A stretch of 64,000 nt of DNA, from contig OY986436.1 in NCBI GenBank assembly GCA_963920525.1, forward strand, positions 95,363,342-95,427,341. Direction: 5' to 3'. Each line of letters begins with the position of its first letter. Within the stretch, counting starts at the first letter, position 1. This stretch comes from Dichetophora obliterata (lineage: Eukaryota; Arthropoda; Insecta; Diptera; Sciomyzidae). Under the pieces are notes generated by a model. The model was not told where the DNA came from, did no database searches, and saw nothing but the letters and a program-made list of their open reading frames with translations. Position numbers and translations under genes: made by a program. This document shows positions 22,572-32,926 of the stretch, piece by piece.

Positions 22572-24007
22572 TGTAACGAACCCCTTTTCGTCCGTTACTA
22601 GTTTGCTGAGGTGAGCTCAGTGAGTAAACCAAGGGTTGTTACAAAACAATTTATCTCCTAACGATTGCAATTTTTAAATGAGAAAGTCGGAGTTTTTAGT
22701 TTTCAACTGTAAATAAATTCTGTTTTTATTGTTACTTTCATTAGTATTTTCTTATATTAAGTAGTTCAATTTACTATTTATTATTTACTTAATTATACTG
22801 TAACATATATATATGTTATATATATTATAATTTAATATATATCTTATGTTTAATAGCTTCTGACTTCTATACTGAACGGTGGGTACACGTTCCTATGACT
22901 TCTATGCTGAACGGTGGAGACACGTTCCTATGACTACTATGCTGAACGGTGGGTACACGTTCCTATGACTACTATGCTGAACGGTGGGTACGCGTTCCTA
23001 TGACTTCTATTCTGAACGATGGAGACACGTTCCTATGACTTCTATGCTGAACGGTGGAGACACGTTCCTATGACTTCTATGCTGAACGGTGGGAACACGT
23101 TCCTATGACTTCTATGCTGAACGGTGGGTACACGTTCCTATGACTTCTATGCTGAACGGTGGGTACACGTTCCTATGACTTCTATGCTGAAAGGTGGAGA
23201 CACGTTCCTATAGCTTCTAACTGAACGGTGGGTACACGTTCCTATAACTTCTAAGCTGAACGGTGGGTACACGTTCCTATGACTTCTATGCTGAACGGTG
23301 GGTACACGTTCCTATGACTTCTATGCTGAACGGTGGGTACACGCTCCTATGACTTCAAAGCTGAACGGTGGGTACGCGTTCCTATGACTTCTATGCTGAA
23401 CGGTGTAGACACGTTCCTATGACTTCTATGCTGAACGGTGGAGACACGTTCCTATAGGTTCTAACTAAACGGTGGAAACATAATCCTATGACTTCTAACT
23501 ACGTTTGAAAGGTGGAAACACTTTCACTAGCAAGTCTCGACATGTGCACGCAGCCGCGCTTGCACCCAGACTGATTTTGGTATGCCAGCGAGTTGCCTTA
23601 TATATGTTATCACTGTGTTCTGTTTCGCCGTTCATGTGTTTTGTTTTCCCTGCCTGTGTGTGTGACTGTGTACATGCCTTTGCTTGTTTGTATGTGTGTA
23701 TTTATTATTTATTTACCGAGTTATAATTAATTGATTGTATTTGTAATCTTATTTAAAATGTTTAATACATTTCATATATTATATATTTAAATCATTAAAT
23801 AAGAAACTAACAATTCATTTAACTTCATTTCTAAATTAAGATTTATATCATTAAATACGAAATTCACAATTAATTTAACTTCATTTATAAATTAAATACA
23901 TTTTACTAAATTTATCAACATTTATACTTAATTTTCATACAACTTCATTTCACTTATAATACAAAGTTTGTGGGGCATAAATTGTGCAATAAATTCGTGT
24001 CCTTACA
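22572..24007 (-). repeat. Gypsy-2 3' LTR
   Basis: 1436 bp. It holds about 18 copies of a 35-bp unit at 22858-23500. Outside the array it is nearly identical to the other LTR. At about 23595-23602 it shows the empty TA site that is filled by the mariner in the other LTR. Confidence 0.92.
22858..23500. repeat. 35-bp tandem array in gypsy-2 3' LTR, about 18 units
   Basis: Plus-strand unit: GACTTCTATGCTGAACGGTG then GGTACACGTTCCTAT. Each unit can fold as GAAC-G-GTG-loop-CAC-GTTC (plus strand). The four loop bases vary (GGTA, GAGA, GGAA, TAGA), while GTG, CAC, GAAC and GTTC are almost constant. Confidence 0.92.
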
Positions 24008-24926
24008 CCCCCCTTTTCTTTCCTTGTCGGCAGTTACCTTCACTTGCCCGTCCTTGGCAATCCAGATTCGGTACGTTTTCCCCTCTACGGCTCTTCGAAA
24101 TGAGAATCGTTGTCGACCAGTCTTCTTCGCCAATGCTGCCTGAATTTCAGCAACTAACGCTTGGGGTAGCGGCCTTCCAGTTTCGTTGCTTACGTTGGGC
24201 ATGTTACATTCTGCTTCAGTTGGTGCAATTATTTCTAGCATTGCTTCCAGCTCGTAAATATAGTTGCCCATCTCGATGACGTCACTAGTTTCGGTTGGTG
24301 TGCTGTTGCTGAAAATACCCTCGATGAAGGCTGGCAGGTCACATTCGCCTGCTGTTGCGTCGACTTCAGGTTGCTGTTCACTTGCCATGAATTGCTGGTT
24401 GCCTACCTTGCGTTTTGTATCTTCCTTTGTAGTGTAGGCGTCGTCTCTTGCGGTTGTGCTGCTAGGCCAGTCATCTTCGTCGCTTGAAATCTCAATGGTG
24501 GTTCCATTGGTCCAGAAATCTTCTACATGGAATTCTGTTGTGCGTCTGTTGAAATCAGAGTCGGTGCTGTCTATACTTCTGTCGGCACAGTTGTCGCTTG
24601 CGATGCTTTGTTCTTCCTCAGAATCTGACAAGCATATCACTGCTGCAGCTACCTCTTCTGCGATCATATCGCGCTGTCGACTTCGTGTTGTTGGGCCATT
24701 GCTAACTGCTTGCGGTACCAGTTTTTTGTTTACACCAGACTTGACATGCAGACGCCTCATCGTTGTTGCTAAGGCGGCGTATCAACCTGCGCTTATTTTG
24801 TAGTGCATCGTGATGCTGACGAAACTTCTGCAGGCTTTGACTAAACTTATCCATCGTGCTGTTGCCGTTGATTTGAAGATCATTTTGTCTGCGTCTTATT
24901 AACTTTGCCTCGGCTTTCTTTTCCAC
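23957..24926 (-). CDS. Gypsy-2 accessory ORF3, acidic, SIM-like motifs
   Basis: Third gene position, after integrase. The main open stretch is 24760-23954 (268 codons); a 74-codon basic piece (24926-24702) overlaps it in another frame and may be its original N-terminus. It has no similarity to Env: no signal peptide and no membrane segment. Two hydrophobic cores followed by acids, VICLSDSEEEQ (residues about 41-51) and IEISSDEDDW (about 89-98), look like SUMO-interacting motifs. The C-terminal part FRRAVEGKTYRIWIAKDGQV looks folded. The frame runs over the polypurine tract and about 17 codons into the LTR. I do not recognise the family. The long open frame next to a broken pol suggests longer retention or chance; it may be frameshifted at the N-terminus. 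Confidence 0.6.
24008..24023 (-). promoter_or_regulatory. Gypsy-2 polypurine tract
   Basis: Minus strand GGAAAGAAAAGGGGGG immediately before the LTR start TGTAAGGACACG, the normal place for plus-strand priming. Confidence 0.85.
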
Positions 24927-25379
24927 TTGAATCCCGTTGCACCAGGAAAACTGTTTCCATATATTTTCCTGTGATTTGTTCGTGTTGAGTGTTTTCGTTG
25001 TTTCGATCTTATTTACTTGTGTTTACTTTCTGTCACAGCTTTTTGACACTTTTCCATGGTTGGGTATGTTCACCAAAAGTACTTCTGAGTTGTTGTATTA
25101 TTCTTAACATATGTCATATACCCCAGCACGAACTTGCCAACTGGTAGTACCAGTGGTTCAAATTACTACATGCGTAACTATTATCCTTGTTTGGGCGGTT
25201 TGTTGAGAAAAAAAAGTTCGTTGTTGATGTTGTTGCTCACGCAAGCGTGTTGGCGTGTTCCTGGCGATACTATTGCTGCTATTGACAGCTATGCTGTTGC
25301 GTCGCTTGACGCTGTTGATCATGTGCCTGCTACTTCGCTGTTTTGATTATGCTGCTGTTATGGCGCTGCTGTTATGCTT
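24927..25379. other. Non-coding spacer in gypsy-2 3' of pol
   Basis: No convincing coding sequence on the minus strand. The plus-strand ORF at 25134-25346 reads through CTG/GCTGTT-rich sequence and looks like a by-product of the neighbouring minisatellite. Confidence 0.4.
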
Positions 25380-25720
25380 TTTATGACGCTACTGCGCTGC
25401 TGTATTGCTTTTGATGACGCTACAGTGCTGCTATGATACTTTTGATGACACAGCTGCTACTGCGCTGCCGTGCTGTTTGGTTGACGCAGCTGTTACTGAG
25501 CTGCCGTGCAATTTGGTTGACGGAAATGCTACTGAGATGCCGTGCTGTTTTGTTTACGCAGCTTCTACTGTGCTGCCGTGCTGCTTTTGCTTAAGCTGCT
25601 TCTGCTCTCCTGCCGTGCTGCTTTTGTTGACGCAGCTGTTATTTCGGTGCCGTGCTGCTTTTGTTGACGCAGCTGTTATTTCGCTGCCGTGCTGCCTTTT
25701 CTTACGCTGATTCTACTGAT
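25380..25720. repeat. 36-bp minisatellite behind gypsy-2 integrase
   Basis: Units of about 36 bp on the plus strand, such as GCTGCCGTGCTGCTTTTGTT followed by GACGCAGCTGTTATTTC. Seven clear units with earlier degenerate ones. It begins right after the integrase C-terminus. The minus strand has stops, so it is not coding in the sense frame. Confidence 0.8.
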
Positions 25721-25734
25721 TCCATTTGCGTCGG

Positions 25735-28722
25735 CGCAAATTTTAGTATCTGGCCTGATCCTGAGCTGCGCGTTCCATATTGTGGCGCACAATTTTAAAG
25801 ATTTCTTGTAAATGTGATGCTTTCTCGGCAGGTGTCTGACTGATTTGTCCGGTGCCTAGGGTATGTTGATCGTAGAGGGCGTTGGGAAGCCTAGGCTCTC
25901 TTCCTTGGATCAAGAAGGCGGGACTGTATCCTGTGGAGTCAGATACGCTTGCGTTGATGGCGAGCGTGAATTCTGGAAGTAACTCATCCCATTTACGGTG
26001 GTCGCTGCCGGTAAGTTGTGCTATTACTCTTTTGATGTTACGATTTGCTCGCTCGGTGGGATTTTCTTGTGGCGTATATGGTGCCGTGAACTGGTGTCTG
26101 ATACCCATTTCACTCAAGAACTTCTTGAAAATTTTTGACGTGAATTGCGTTCCATTGTCCGTTATAAGAACTTTTGGAATTCCAAAGCGCGCTAAAATAC
26201 GTTCCCTAAAAGCTTTCTTGAGGGTATCTGTTGTGGCTTTTCGAAGTGGTATTAGCTCGGCCTATTTTGAAAATTTGTCAAAGAAGACTAATAAGCATGG
26301 AGTTGCCATGTTTTGACCTGGGCAATGGCCCGACGAAATCGGCACAGAACATGCCCCATGGCTCTTCGGCGATCTGTGTAAGCATTTTCCCTGAGGCCCG
26401 CTGCTGGTTTGGCTTGTATTGTTGACATGAGGAGCATTTGCGTACATACCGACTTACGTCGCGAAACATACCTGGCCAGTACCGGTTGGCTACTCTTGCG
26501 ATGGTCTTGCGGATGCCCATGTGGCCGGCAGTTGGATCATCGTGATTTTGTTTAATTACCTGGTCTCGCTGGAAACTTGGTACACACATTTTCCAGGGTG
26601 CGCAATCGTCGTCATTTGCATTTGGTATATGGCGGTATAGCATTCCATTTTCTCTGATGTAATCCGGATACTTCTCTGGATTTTGTTGAACTTCAGCTTC
26701 TCTCTTTGATAACCATTTGCAAACCTGGGCGTTCTCTGCAGAGGCGTCTGATGTTCGAAGCAGTTTTTATCGCGGTTGTCGTGATAGCGCGTCGGCTATT
26801 ACGTTTAATTTTCCCTTCCGGTATTGAATGTCAAATTTATGTTGCTGTAACTCCAGCGCCCACCTGGCTATTCGTCCTGAAGAACTTTCAATGGAATTTA
26901 ACCATTTCAGGGAAAGGTGGTCGGTGATGACCGTGAATTGGTACCCCTCTAGGTAGGGTCGCATCTTACGGATAGCCCACACGATGGCTAAGCATTCTTT
27001 TTCCGTGGCTGAATAATTTTTCTCTGCATTGTTAAGGTGCCGGCTGGCGTATTCGATGACACGTTCTTGGTGCTCATGGTCCTGAGTGAGAACCGCACCT
27101 AGGCCGTAATCACTAGCATCTGTTTGTAGCTTGAACTTCTTGGTGAAATCTGGACATGCCAGCACTGGAGCTTCAGTCAGTCTAGCTTTTAGTGTTTCGA
27201 ACGCTTGCTATTGTTACTCTCCCCATTTCCAGTGCTTACCCTTCTTTAACAATCCTGTGAGTGGGTGCACTACGTCTGAAAATTCCGGTACAAAACGTCT
27301 ATGCCATGAGGCTATTCCAAGGCACCTGCGTAGCTGCTTTACGTTGGTTGGGTGTTCAAGTTCTTGAATGGCGGCCACCTTAACCGGGTCAGTGTGACTA
27401 CCTTGATCGCTGACGACGTGTCCTAGATACTTTAGCCTATTTTGAAAGAATTCGCATTTTTCTACGTTTATTTTTAAATTCGCCGCCTGGAGTCGCCGAA
27501 ATACTTCCTGAAGATGTCGCATGTGTTCATCTAGCGATGTCCCGATCACTATTATGTCGTCGAGACAGGCAAACGCATGTGGCTCCATGTCGAGTTCTAT
27601 GACCTGGTCTAGTGCACGTTGAAACGTCGCTGGTGCTGAGTGAAGCCCAAATGGCATAACGCGCCACTGATAGAGCCCTCTTCCTTGGACGGTAAATGCC
27701 GTGTACGGCTTACTACTCTCCTCCATAGGAATCTGCCAGTATCCATTTTTCAAGTCGAGCGCGCTTATATATTTGGCGCTTTTGAGCCTATCCAGGATAT
27801 GGTGGATTCGCGGCAATGGGTACGCATCGGGGATAGATTTGGCATTGAGTTGCCTGTAGTCTACACAAAGTCTGCACTTTCCATTTTTCTTTTTGACCAG
27901 AACAATGGGCGCACTATGTGGCTGTTCGACGGCTCGATACATCCTTTGTTTATTAATTCATCAATTTCTTTGTTAATAATTCCTTGTACTGCGGGGTTTC
28001 TTGGTAAGTACCTTTGCTTGATCGGGTGTCCATCTTTCATGATGATCCGATGCGTGGTGATATGTGACAATCCGGTAAGATCTTCGAATTTGTTCTGCTC
28101 TGCTTTTAAAAACTCTTCGATTTTTGATTCGTCGGTTGGACCTTCCGTACCTAACTTGCTTTTCCTGGTGCGTAACCTTCTTGCTGCTTCGTGTGGGTCA
28201 CCTATACTTGATTCCACTTCTTGTACTCGTACGACTTTAGCTGCTTCATGTGACTCACCCGTGCTTGATCTAATTTCTTCTGTTTGTATGACCTTAGTTG
28301 CTTCCTGTGGACCACCCGTTCTTGATCCAATTACCTCTGTTCGTACAACTGTGCGGCATGCCGTTTCTTGTTCCTTATTACCGTTCGTGTTTTTTTTTGA
28401 GAGTGATAGCATAGTCTCCGCACTGTAACCTTGTTTCCATTTTTACCAGAAATTCCATACCTAAAATAAGATCGTCGATAACGTCGTGGAGAATGATTAA
28501 TTCTGTGTTGCACTGCTTTCCTCTGAGTTTTATGTTTAAAACTAGTTGCTGAGTAACCTCCTTCGTGGTCCCGTCAGCCATTCGTATTCGTGTATATATG
28601 TTTTCGAGTTTGCCTGCTTCCTTTATTTTACTTGCCAGTGATCTGCTAATGAAACTCAGTGTTGCCCCAGTATCGATCGTCGCCTCAATCGTGTGGTTGC
28701 CTATTGTGACTATAGCGACCAC
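25735..28722 (-). pseudogene. pol: Gypsy-2 Pol: protease, RT, RNase H, integrase
   Basis: Minus strand in order. Protease with IDTGATLSFIS (about 28675). A linker of diverged repeats, EVIGSRTGGPQEATKV, EEIRSSTGESHEAAKV and EVESSIGDPHEAAR (about 28345-28190). RT with CRLCVDYRQLNAKSIPDAYP, KPYTAFTVQGRGLYQWRVMP and catalytic FACLDDIIVIG (CLDD in place of YxDD, about 27565). RNase H with [33 protein letters not shown] and [11 protein letters not shown]. Integrase zinc region HMGIRKTIARVANRYWPGMF with CSSCQQYKP, core start CADFVGPL, and TPQENPTERANR with the catalytic E. Breaks include TAA and TAG at about 27210, a stop after LSRQPR (26767), a frameshift with TAG for Trp near 26262, and a stop at 25743 before NLRRRKW. 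Confidence 0.9.
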
Positions 28723-29745
28723 GTGGTTCCCGTTTTGCGTGATGCTGCTTAGTTGCGAGGACGCTGGTTCTGGGTATCCGTATGTACTCGCCTGGGACGG
28801 TACCCTGGGTAGTTTTCCGATGATTGTCTGCAGCAGTTTCTGTCAAAATCCCTCTTTCCGCGCACTCCCAGCAGAAAATTACAGCAAGTTTTCTGCACTC
28901 ATATTTGTAGTATTCATCCTGGCCACAATGTCGACATGCCGTCCGTGGATTAATTGGGTACTCAGTTTTTTGTATAATTCTGCGGTGATGCTCTTCTCGC
29001 TGTCGTGGTATGGTTCGTTTGGTCGGTAGAGGTTCTTTTCGCAGGCTTTCGAAGTCTTCGGCGAGGCTCATCAGCTCCTCAAGATTCTCGAAGTCTTTTC
29101 TCTTTATATAGAGCTGATAGTCGTGGAGACTGTTTCGATATATGCGCTCTAGCTTGCCTTGCTCGGAGAAATTTGCATGTCGCATTAAATTTTGTAACTC
29201 GATAAGGTATTCCTTGAATTTTTCCCTTGGCCGCTGGTGTCGTTGTCTTATTTCATCTTCCAGATGTTCAAAATATTTAGATGGCAGGAAGAACCGTAGG
29301 AAATCCCTCTTATATGCATTCCATTCCTGCCACTGCCGATTATTGTTGCGGAACCATTTCACGACCACTTCCTGACCTGGTCTATTACCGTGGAATATGG
29401 TATTTGATGCGCTCCTGCGTGCTCTCCGTATCCTGCGTGTGCGGCTCCTGGTTGCTCGTATGTCATTGTCGGGGGGTTGAAATCTTGTTGACCGCCTGTG
29501 TGTGTTACCGGCACATTTATTTTTGGTATCTCGGAATTTCTTGCCGGTGATGGCGTCCTCCCGTGTTTTGTCTCTAGTTCTGCAAGGCGTGGTTGCAGCT
29601 CCGGTTTCTGCCCTTGATCTGCGATGAAGGTCACAAAATTCTTTCTTGCTTCTTGCACCGTTCCTGTACTGTCAAACCCAAATTCTTCTGCGTAGCCTTG
29701 CAGCTCGTCTTTCCTTAAAAAGTACACCCAGGATGAATTGACCAT
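28685..29745 (-). pseudogene. gag: Gypsy-2 Gag, frameshifted
   Basis: Starts MVNSSWVYFLRKDELQGYAE at 29745. The N-terminal part (to 29359) and the capsid part (29368-28685) are in different frames and overlap by a few bases, so one indel separates them. Capsid landmarks: WNAYKRDFLRFFLPSKYF, QRPREKFKEYLIELQNLMRH, LEELMSLAEDFESLRK. A nucleocapsid-like cysteine cluster CRHCGQDEYYKYECRKL and FCWECAERGILT follows, with apparent loss of some cysteines or histidines. The protease frame overlaps the end. Confidence 0.85.
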
Positions 29746-29851
29746 TTTTCTCGTGTGTTGTTTAACGCTGATGTTTCTTCTTACTTTATCTTAGCTCTCT
29801 GGCTGTAGCTTTGTTCTCTGACTTTTGTGTTTTTTTCTTTGTTTTTTTAGT

Positions 29852-29869
29852 GTCCCTGCTCGGGCGCCA
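29852..29869 (-). promoter_or_regulatory. Gypsy-2 primer-binding site, lysine-tRNA type
   Basis: Minus strand TGGCGCCCGAGCAGGGAC, two bases inside the 5' LTR. This is the form of primer-binding site known for lysine tRNA primers, with one apparent difference from the common version. Confidence 0.75.
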
Positions 29870-30156
29870 TTTGTAACGAACCCCTTTTCGTCCGTTACTA
29901 GTTTGCTGAGGTGAGCTCAGTGAGTAAACCAAGGGTTCTTACAAAACAATTTATCTCCTAACGATTGCAATTTTTAAATGAGAAAGCCGGAGTTTTTAGT
30001 TTTCAACTGTAAATAAAATCTGTTTTTATTGTTACTTTCATTAGTATTTTCTTATATTAGTTCAATTTACTATTTATTATTTACTTAATTATACTGTAAC
30101 ATATATATATGTTATATTTATTATAACTTAATATATATCTTATGTTTAATAGCTTC

Positions 30157-31500
30157 TGACTTCTATACTGAACGGTGGGTACACGTTCCTATGTCTTCTA
30201 TGCTGAACGGTGGGTACACGTTTCTATGACTGCTATGCTGAACGGTGGGTACACGTTCCTATGACTTCTATGCCGAACGGTGGGTACACGTTCCTATGAT
30301 TTCTATGCTGAACGGTGGAGACACGTTCCTATGACTACTATGCTGAACGGTGGGTACACGTTCCTATGACTACTATGCTGAACGGTGGGTACGCGTTCCT
30401 ATGACTTCTATTCTGAACGGTGGAGACACGTTCCTATGACTTCTATGCTGAACGGTGGAGACACGTTCCTATGACTTCTATGCTGAACGGTCGGAACACG
30501 TTCCTATGACTTCTATGCTGAACGGTGGGTACACGTCCCTATGATTTCTATGCTGAACGGTGGGTACACGTTCCTATGACTTCTATTCTGAACGGTGGAG
30601 ACACGTTCCTATGACTTCTATGCTGAACGGTGGGAACACGTTCCTATGACTTCTATGCTGAACGGTGGGTACACGTTCCTATGACTTCTATGCTGAACGG
30701 TGGGAACACGTTCCTATGACTTCTATGCTGAACGGTGGAGACACGTTCCTATGACTTCTATGCTGAACAGTGGAGACACGTTCCTATAGCTTCTAACTGA
30801 ACGGTGGGTACACGTTCCTATAACTTCTAAGCTGAACGGTGGGTACACGTTTCTATGACTTCTAAGCTGAACGGTGGGTACACGTTCCTATGACTTCTAT
30901 GCTGAACGGTGGGTACACGTTCCTATGACTTCTAAGCTGAACGGTGGGTACACGTTGCTATGACTTCTATGCTGAACGGTGGGTACACGTTCCTATGACT
31001 TCTAAGCTGAACGGTGGGTACACGTTCATATGACTTCTATGCTGAACGGTGTAGACACGTTCCTATAACTTCTATGCTGAACGGTGGAGACACGTTCCTA
31101 TAGTTTCTAACTGAACGGTGGGTACACGTTCCTATAACTTCTAAGCTGAACGGTGGGTACACGTTTCTATGACTTCTAAGCTGAACGGTGGGTACACGTT
31201 CCTATGACTTCTATGCTGAACGGTGGGTACACGTTCCTATGACTTCTAAGCTGAACGGTGGGTACACGTTGCTATGACTTCTATGCTGAACGGTGGGTAC
31301 ACGTTCCTATGACTTCTAAGCTGAACGGTGGGTACACGTTCATATGACTTCTATGCTGAACGGTGTAGACACGTTCCTATGACTTCTATGCTGAACGGTG
31401 GAGACACGTTCCTATAGTTTCTAACTAAACGGTGGGAACACGTTCCTATAACTACTAGCTGAACGGTGGAAATACGTTCCTATGACTTCTAACTACTTTT
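30157..31500. repeat. 35-bp tandem array in gypsy-2 5' LTR, about 38 units
   Basis: Same unit as at 22858-23500. A block of nine units is duplicated: CACGTTGCTATGACTTC recurs at about 30953 and 31267 (314 bp apart) with matching neighbours on both sides. So the array grew by higher-order duplication after or near the time of insertion. Confidence 0.92.
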
Positions 31501-31598
31501 GAAAGGTGGAAACACTTTCACTAGCAAGTCTCGACATGTGCACGCAGCCGCGCTTGCACCCAGACTGATTTTGGTATGCCAGCTAGTTGCCTTATATA

Positions 31599-32531
31599 CA
31601 GGGCTGCCAATATTCGAAGCGCCCATTTTATTTTTAAATAAATCAAAGAAACCACAATTTTTTGTCTGTTCGTCATGAATATCATATTATTGGGTTCAAG
31701 TAGATTTGCTTACATTATTTCTTGAATATGATATCTCGTTAATGGTCGCCATTCGCCTCTACGACATATTGTGCCCGTTTTGCAGCATTTTCCATGGTTT
31801 TCTTCAACATTTCGATGGGAATGGCGGTTATTTCTTGACGGATGTTGGTTTTCAGCTCTTCTAGGGTCTTTGGCTTGTTGACGTAAACCTTTGATTTCAA
31901 ATAACCCCACAAAAAGAAGTCTGGAGGCGTTAAATCTGGTGATCTTGGCGGGCAATCGAAATCACCATTTTTTGGCATCAAACGGCCAGGGAACAATTGC
32001 TTCAAAAAATCGATTGTAGTGCGGCTTGTGTGTGGTGGCGCGCCGTCTTGTTGAAACCAGTAGTGCCTGATATGCTTTCTACGAACGATTGGCATGAAAA
32101 AATTGTTTATCATATCGCGATAACGCTCCTGATTGACAGTAACTCTGTGGCCATTATCATCTTCGAAAAAGAACGGCCCCATGAGCATTTTAGCACAAAC
32201 GCCGCACCAAACAGTGACTTTTGCATCGTGAAGAGGTACCTCTTGAATCTCTTGTGGATTTTCAGTGGCATAAATACGGCAATTTTGTTTGTTTACCGTT
32301 CCGTTCAACTGAAAATGAGCTTCATCGCTCATTGAGTTGAGTTTTCACTATTGACTTGTTTTGTTGAATGTAAATTTCAACAATTTTAGAGCTTTCGCGT
32401 GGCGTGTACTGTTCCATTGTAAACATTTGCTTGGAATGACGCTTCAAACGCGGTATGTCATTAGTCGATTTGGCATCACTGCGGAAAGTTACAGTGTTGC
32501 CAGATGGGCGCTTCGAATATTGACAACCCTG
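31599..32531 (-). mobile_element. rosa-type (DD41D) mariner, internally deleted
   Basis: Terminal inverted repeats beginning CAGGGCTGCCAATATTCGAA (left) and CAGGGTTGTCAATATTCGAA (right, complement), both going on to GCGCCCA. TA duplications at 31597-31598 and 32532-32533. The partner LTR shows the empty site. At 933 bp it is shorter than usual because part of the transposase gene is missing. Confidence 0.92.
31739..32506 (-). pseudogene. DD41D mariner transposase lacking most of its DNA-binding region
   Basis: Minus strand. A short N-terminal piece MEQYTPRESSKIVEIYIQQN (within 32564-32322) is followed almost directly by SDEAHFQLNG; the rest of the helix-turn-helix domains is deleted. Catalytic D in MSDEAHF, D in WFQQDGAPPHT, D in SPDLTPPDFFLW, with 41 residues between the last two, the spacing of the rosa group first known from Ceratitis. 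The catalytic part from 32332 to 31739 is open and well preserved, ending YVVEANGDH. Confidence 0.88.
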
Positions 32532-32926
32532 TATGTTCTCACTGTGTTCTGTTTCGCCGTTCATGTGTTTTGTTTTCCCTGCCTGTGTGTGTGACTGTGT
32601 ACATGCCTTTGCTTGTTTGTATGTGTGTATTTATTATTTATTTACCGAGTTATTATTAATTGATTGTATTTGTAATCTTATTTAAAATGTTTAATACATT
32701 TCATATATTATATATTTAAATCATTAAATAAGAAACTAACAATTCATTTAACTTCATTTCTAAATTAAGATTTATATCATTAAATACGAAATTCACAATT
32801 AATTTGACTTCATTTATAAATTAAATACATTTTACTAAATTTATCATTTTCATACAACTTCATTTCTTTTTTAATACAAAGTTTGTGGGGCATAAGTTGT
32901 GCAATAAATTTGTGTCCTTACAATAC

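Larger units (their letters stand above)
22572..32922 (-). mobile_element. Ty3/gypsy element gypsy-2, inserted in gypsy-1 RT
   Basis: Minus-strand LTR element. Both LTRs read TGTAACGAACCCCTTTTCGT on the plus-strand left and end CCTTACA on the right. ATAC duplications at 22568-22571 and 32923-32926. Sense order is 5' LTR (29872-32922, enlarged), primer-binding site 29869-29852, gag, protease, RT, RNase H, integrase, a degenerate minisatellite, ORF3, polypurine tract (24023-24008), 3' LTR (24007-22572). Total 10.35 kb including a 933-bp mariner. Coding regions have several stops and frameshifts. Confidence 0.92.
29872..32922 (-). repeat. Gypsy-2 5' LTR, enlarged
   Basis: 3051 bp against 1436 for its partner. 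The excess is a longer 35-bp array (30157-31500, about 38 units) and a 933-bp mariner. Unique parts match the partner closely. Confidence 0.92.

Noticed and set aside
22858..23500. CRISPR array
   Set aside because: Regular 35-bp repeats have no unique spacers, lie in LTRs, and the genome is clearly animal.
25134..25710. Plus-strand ORFs rich in Cys, Leu and Ala
   Set aside because: They follow the 36-bp minisatellite and CTG-rich DNA; repeat-driven open frames without a domain.
27640..28428. 262-residue plus-strand ORF, and others at 28565-29029, 29005-29205 and 25882-26316
   Set aside because: They are antisense to the gypsy-2 gag-pol, whose minus-strand translation has clear RT, protease and integrase motifs.
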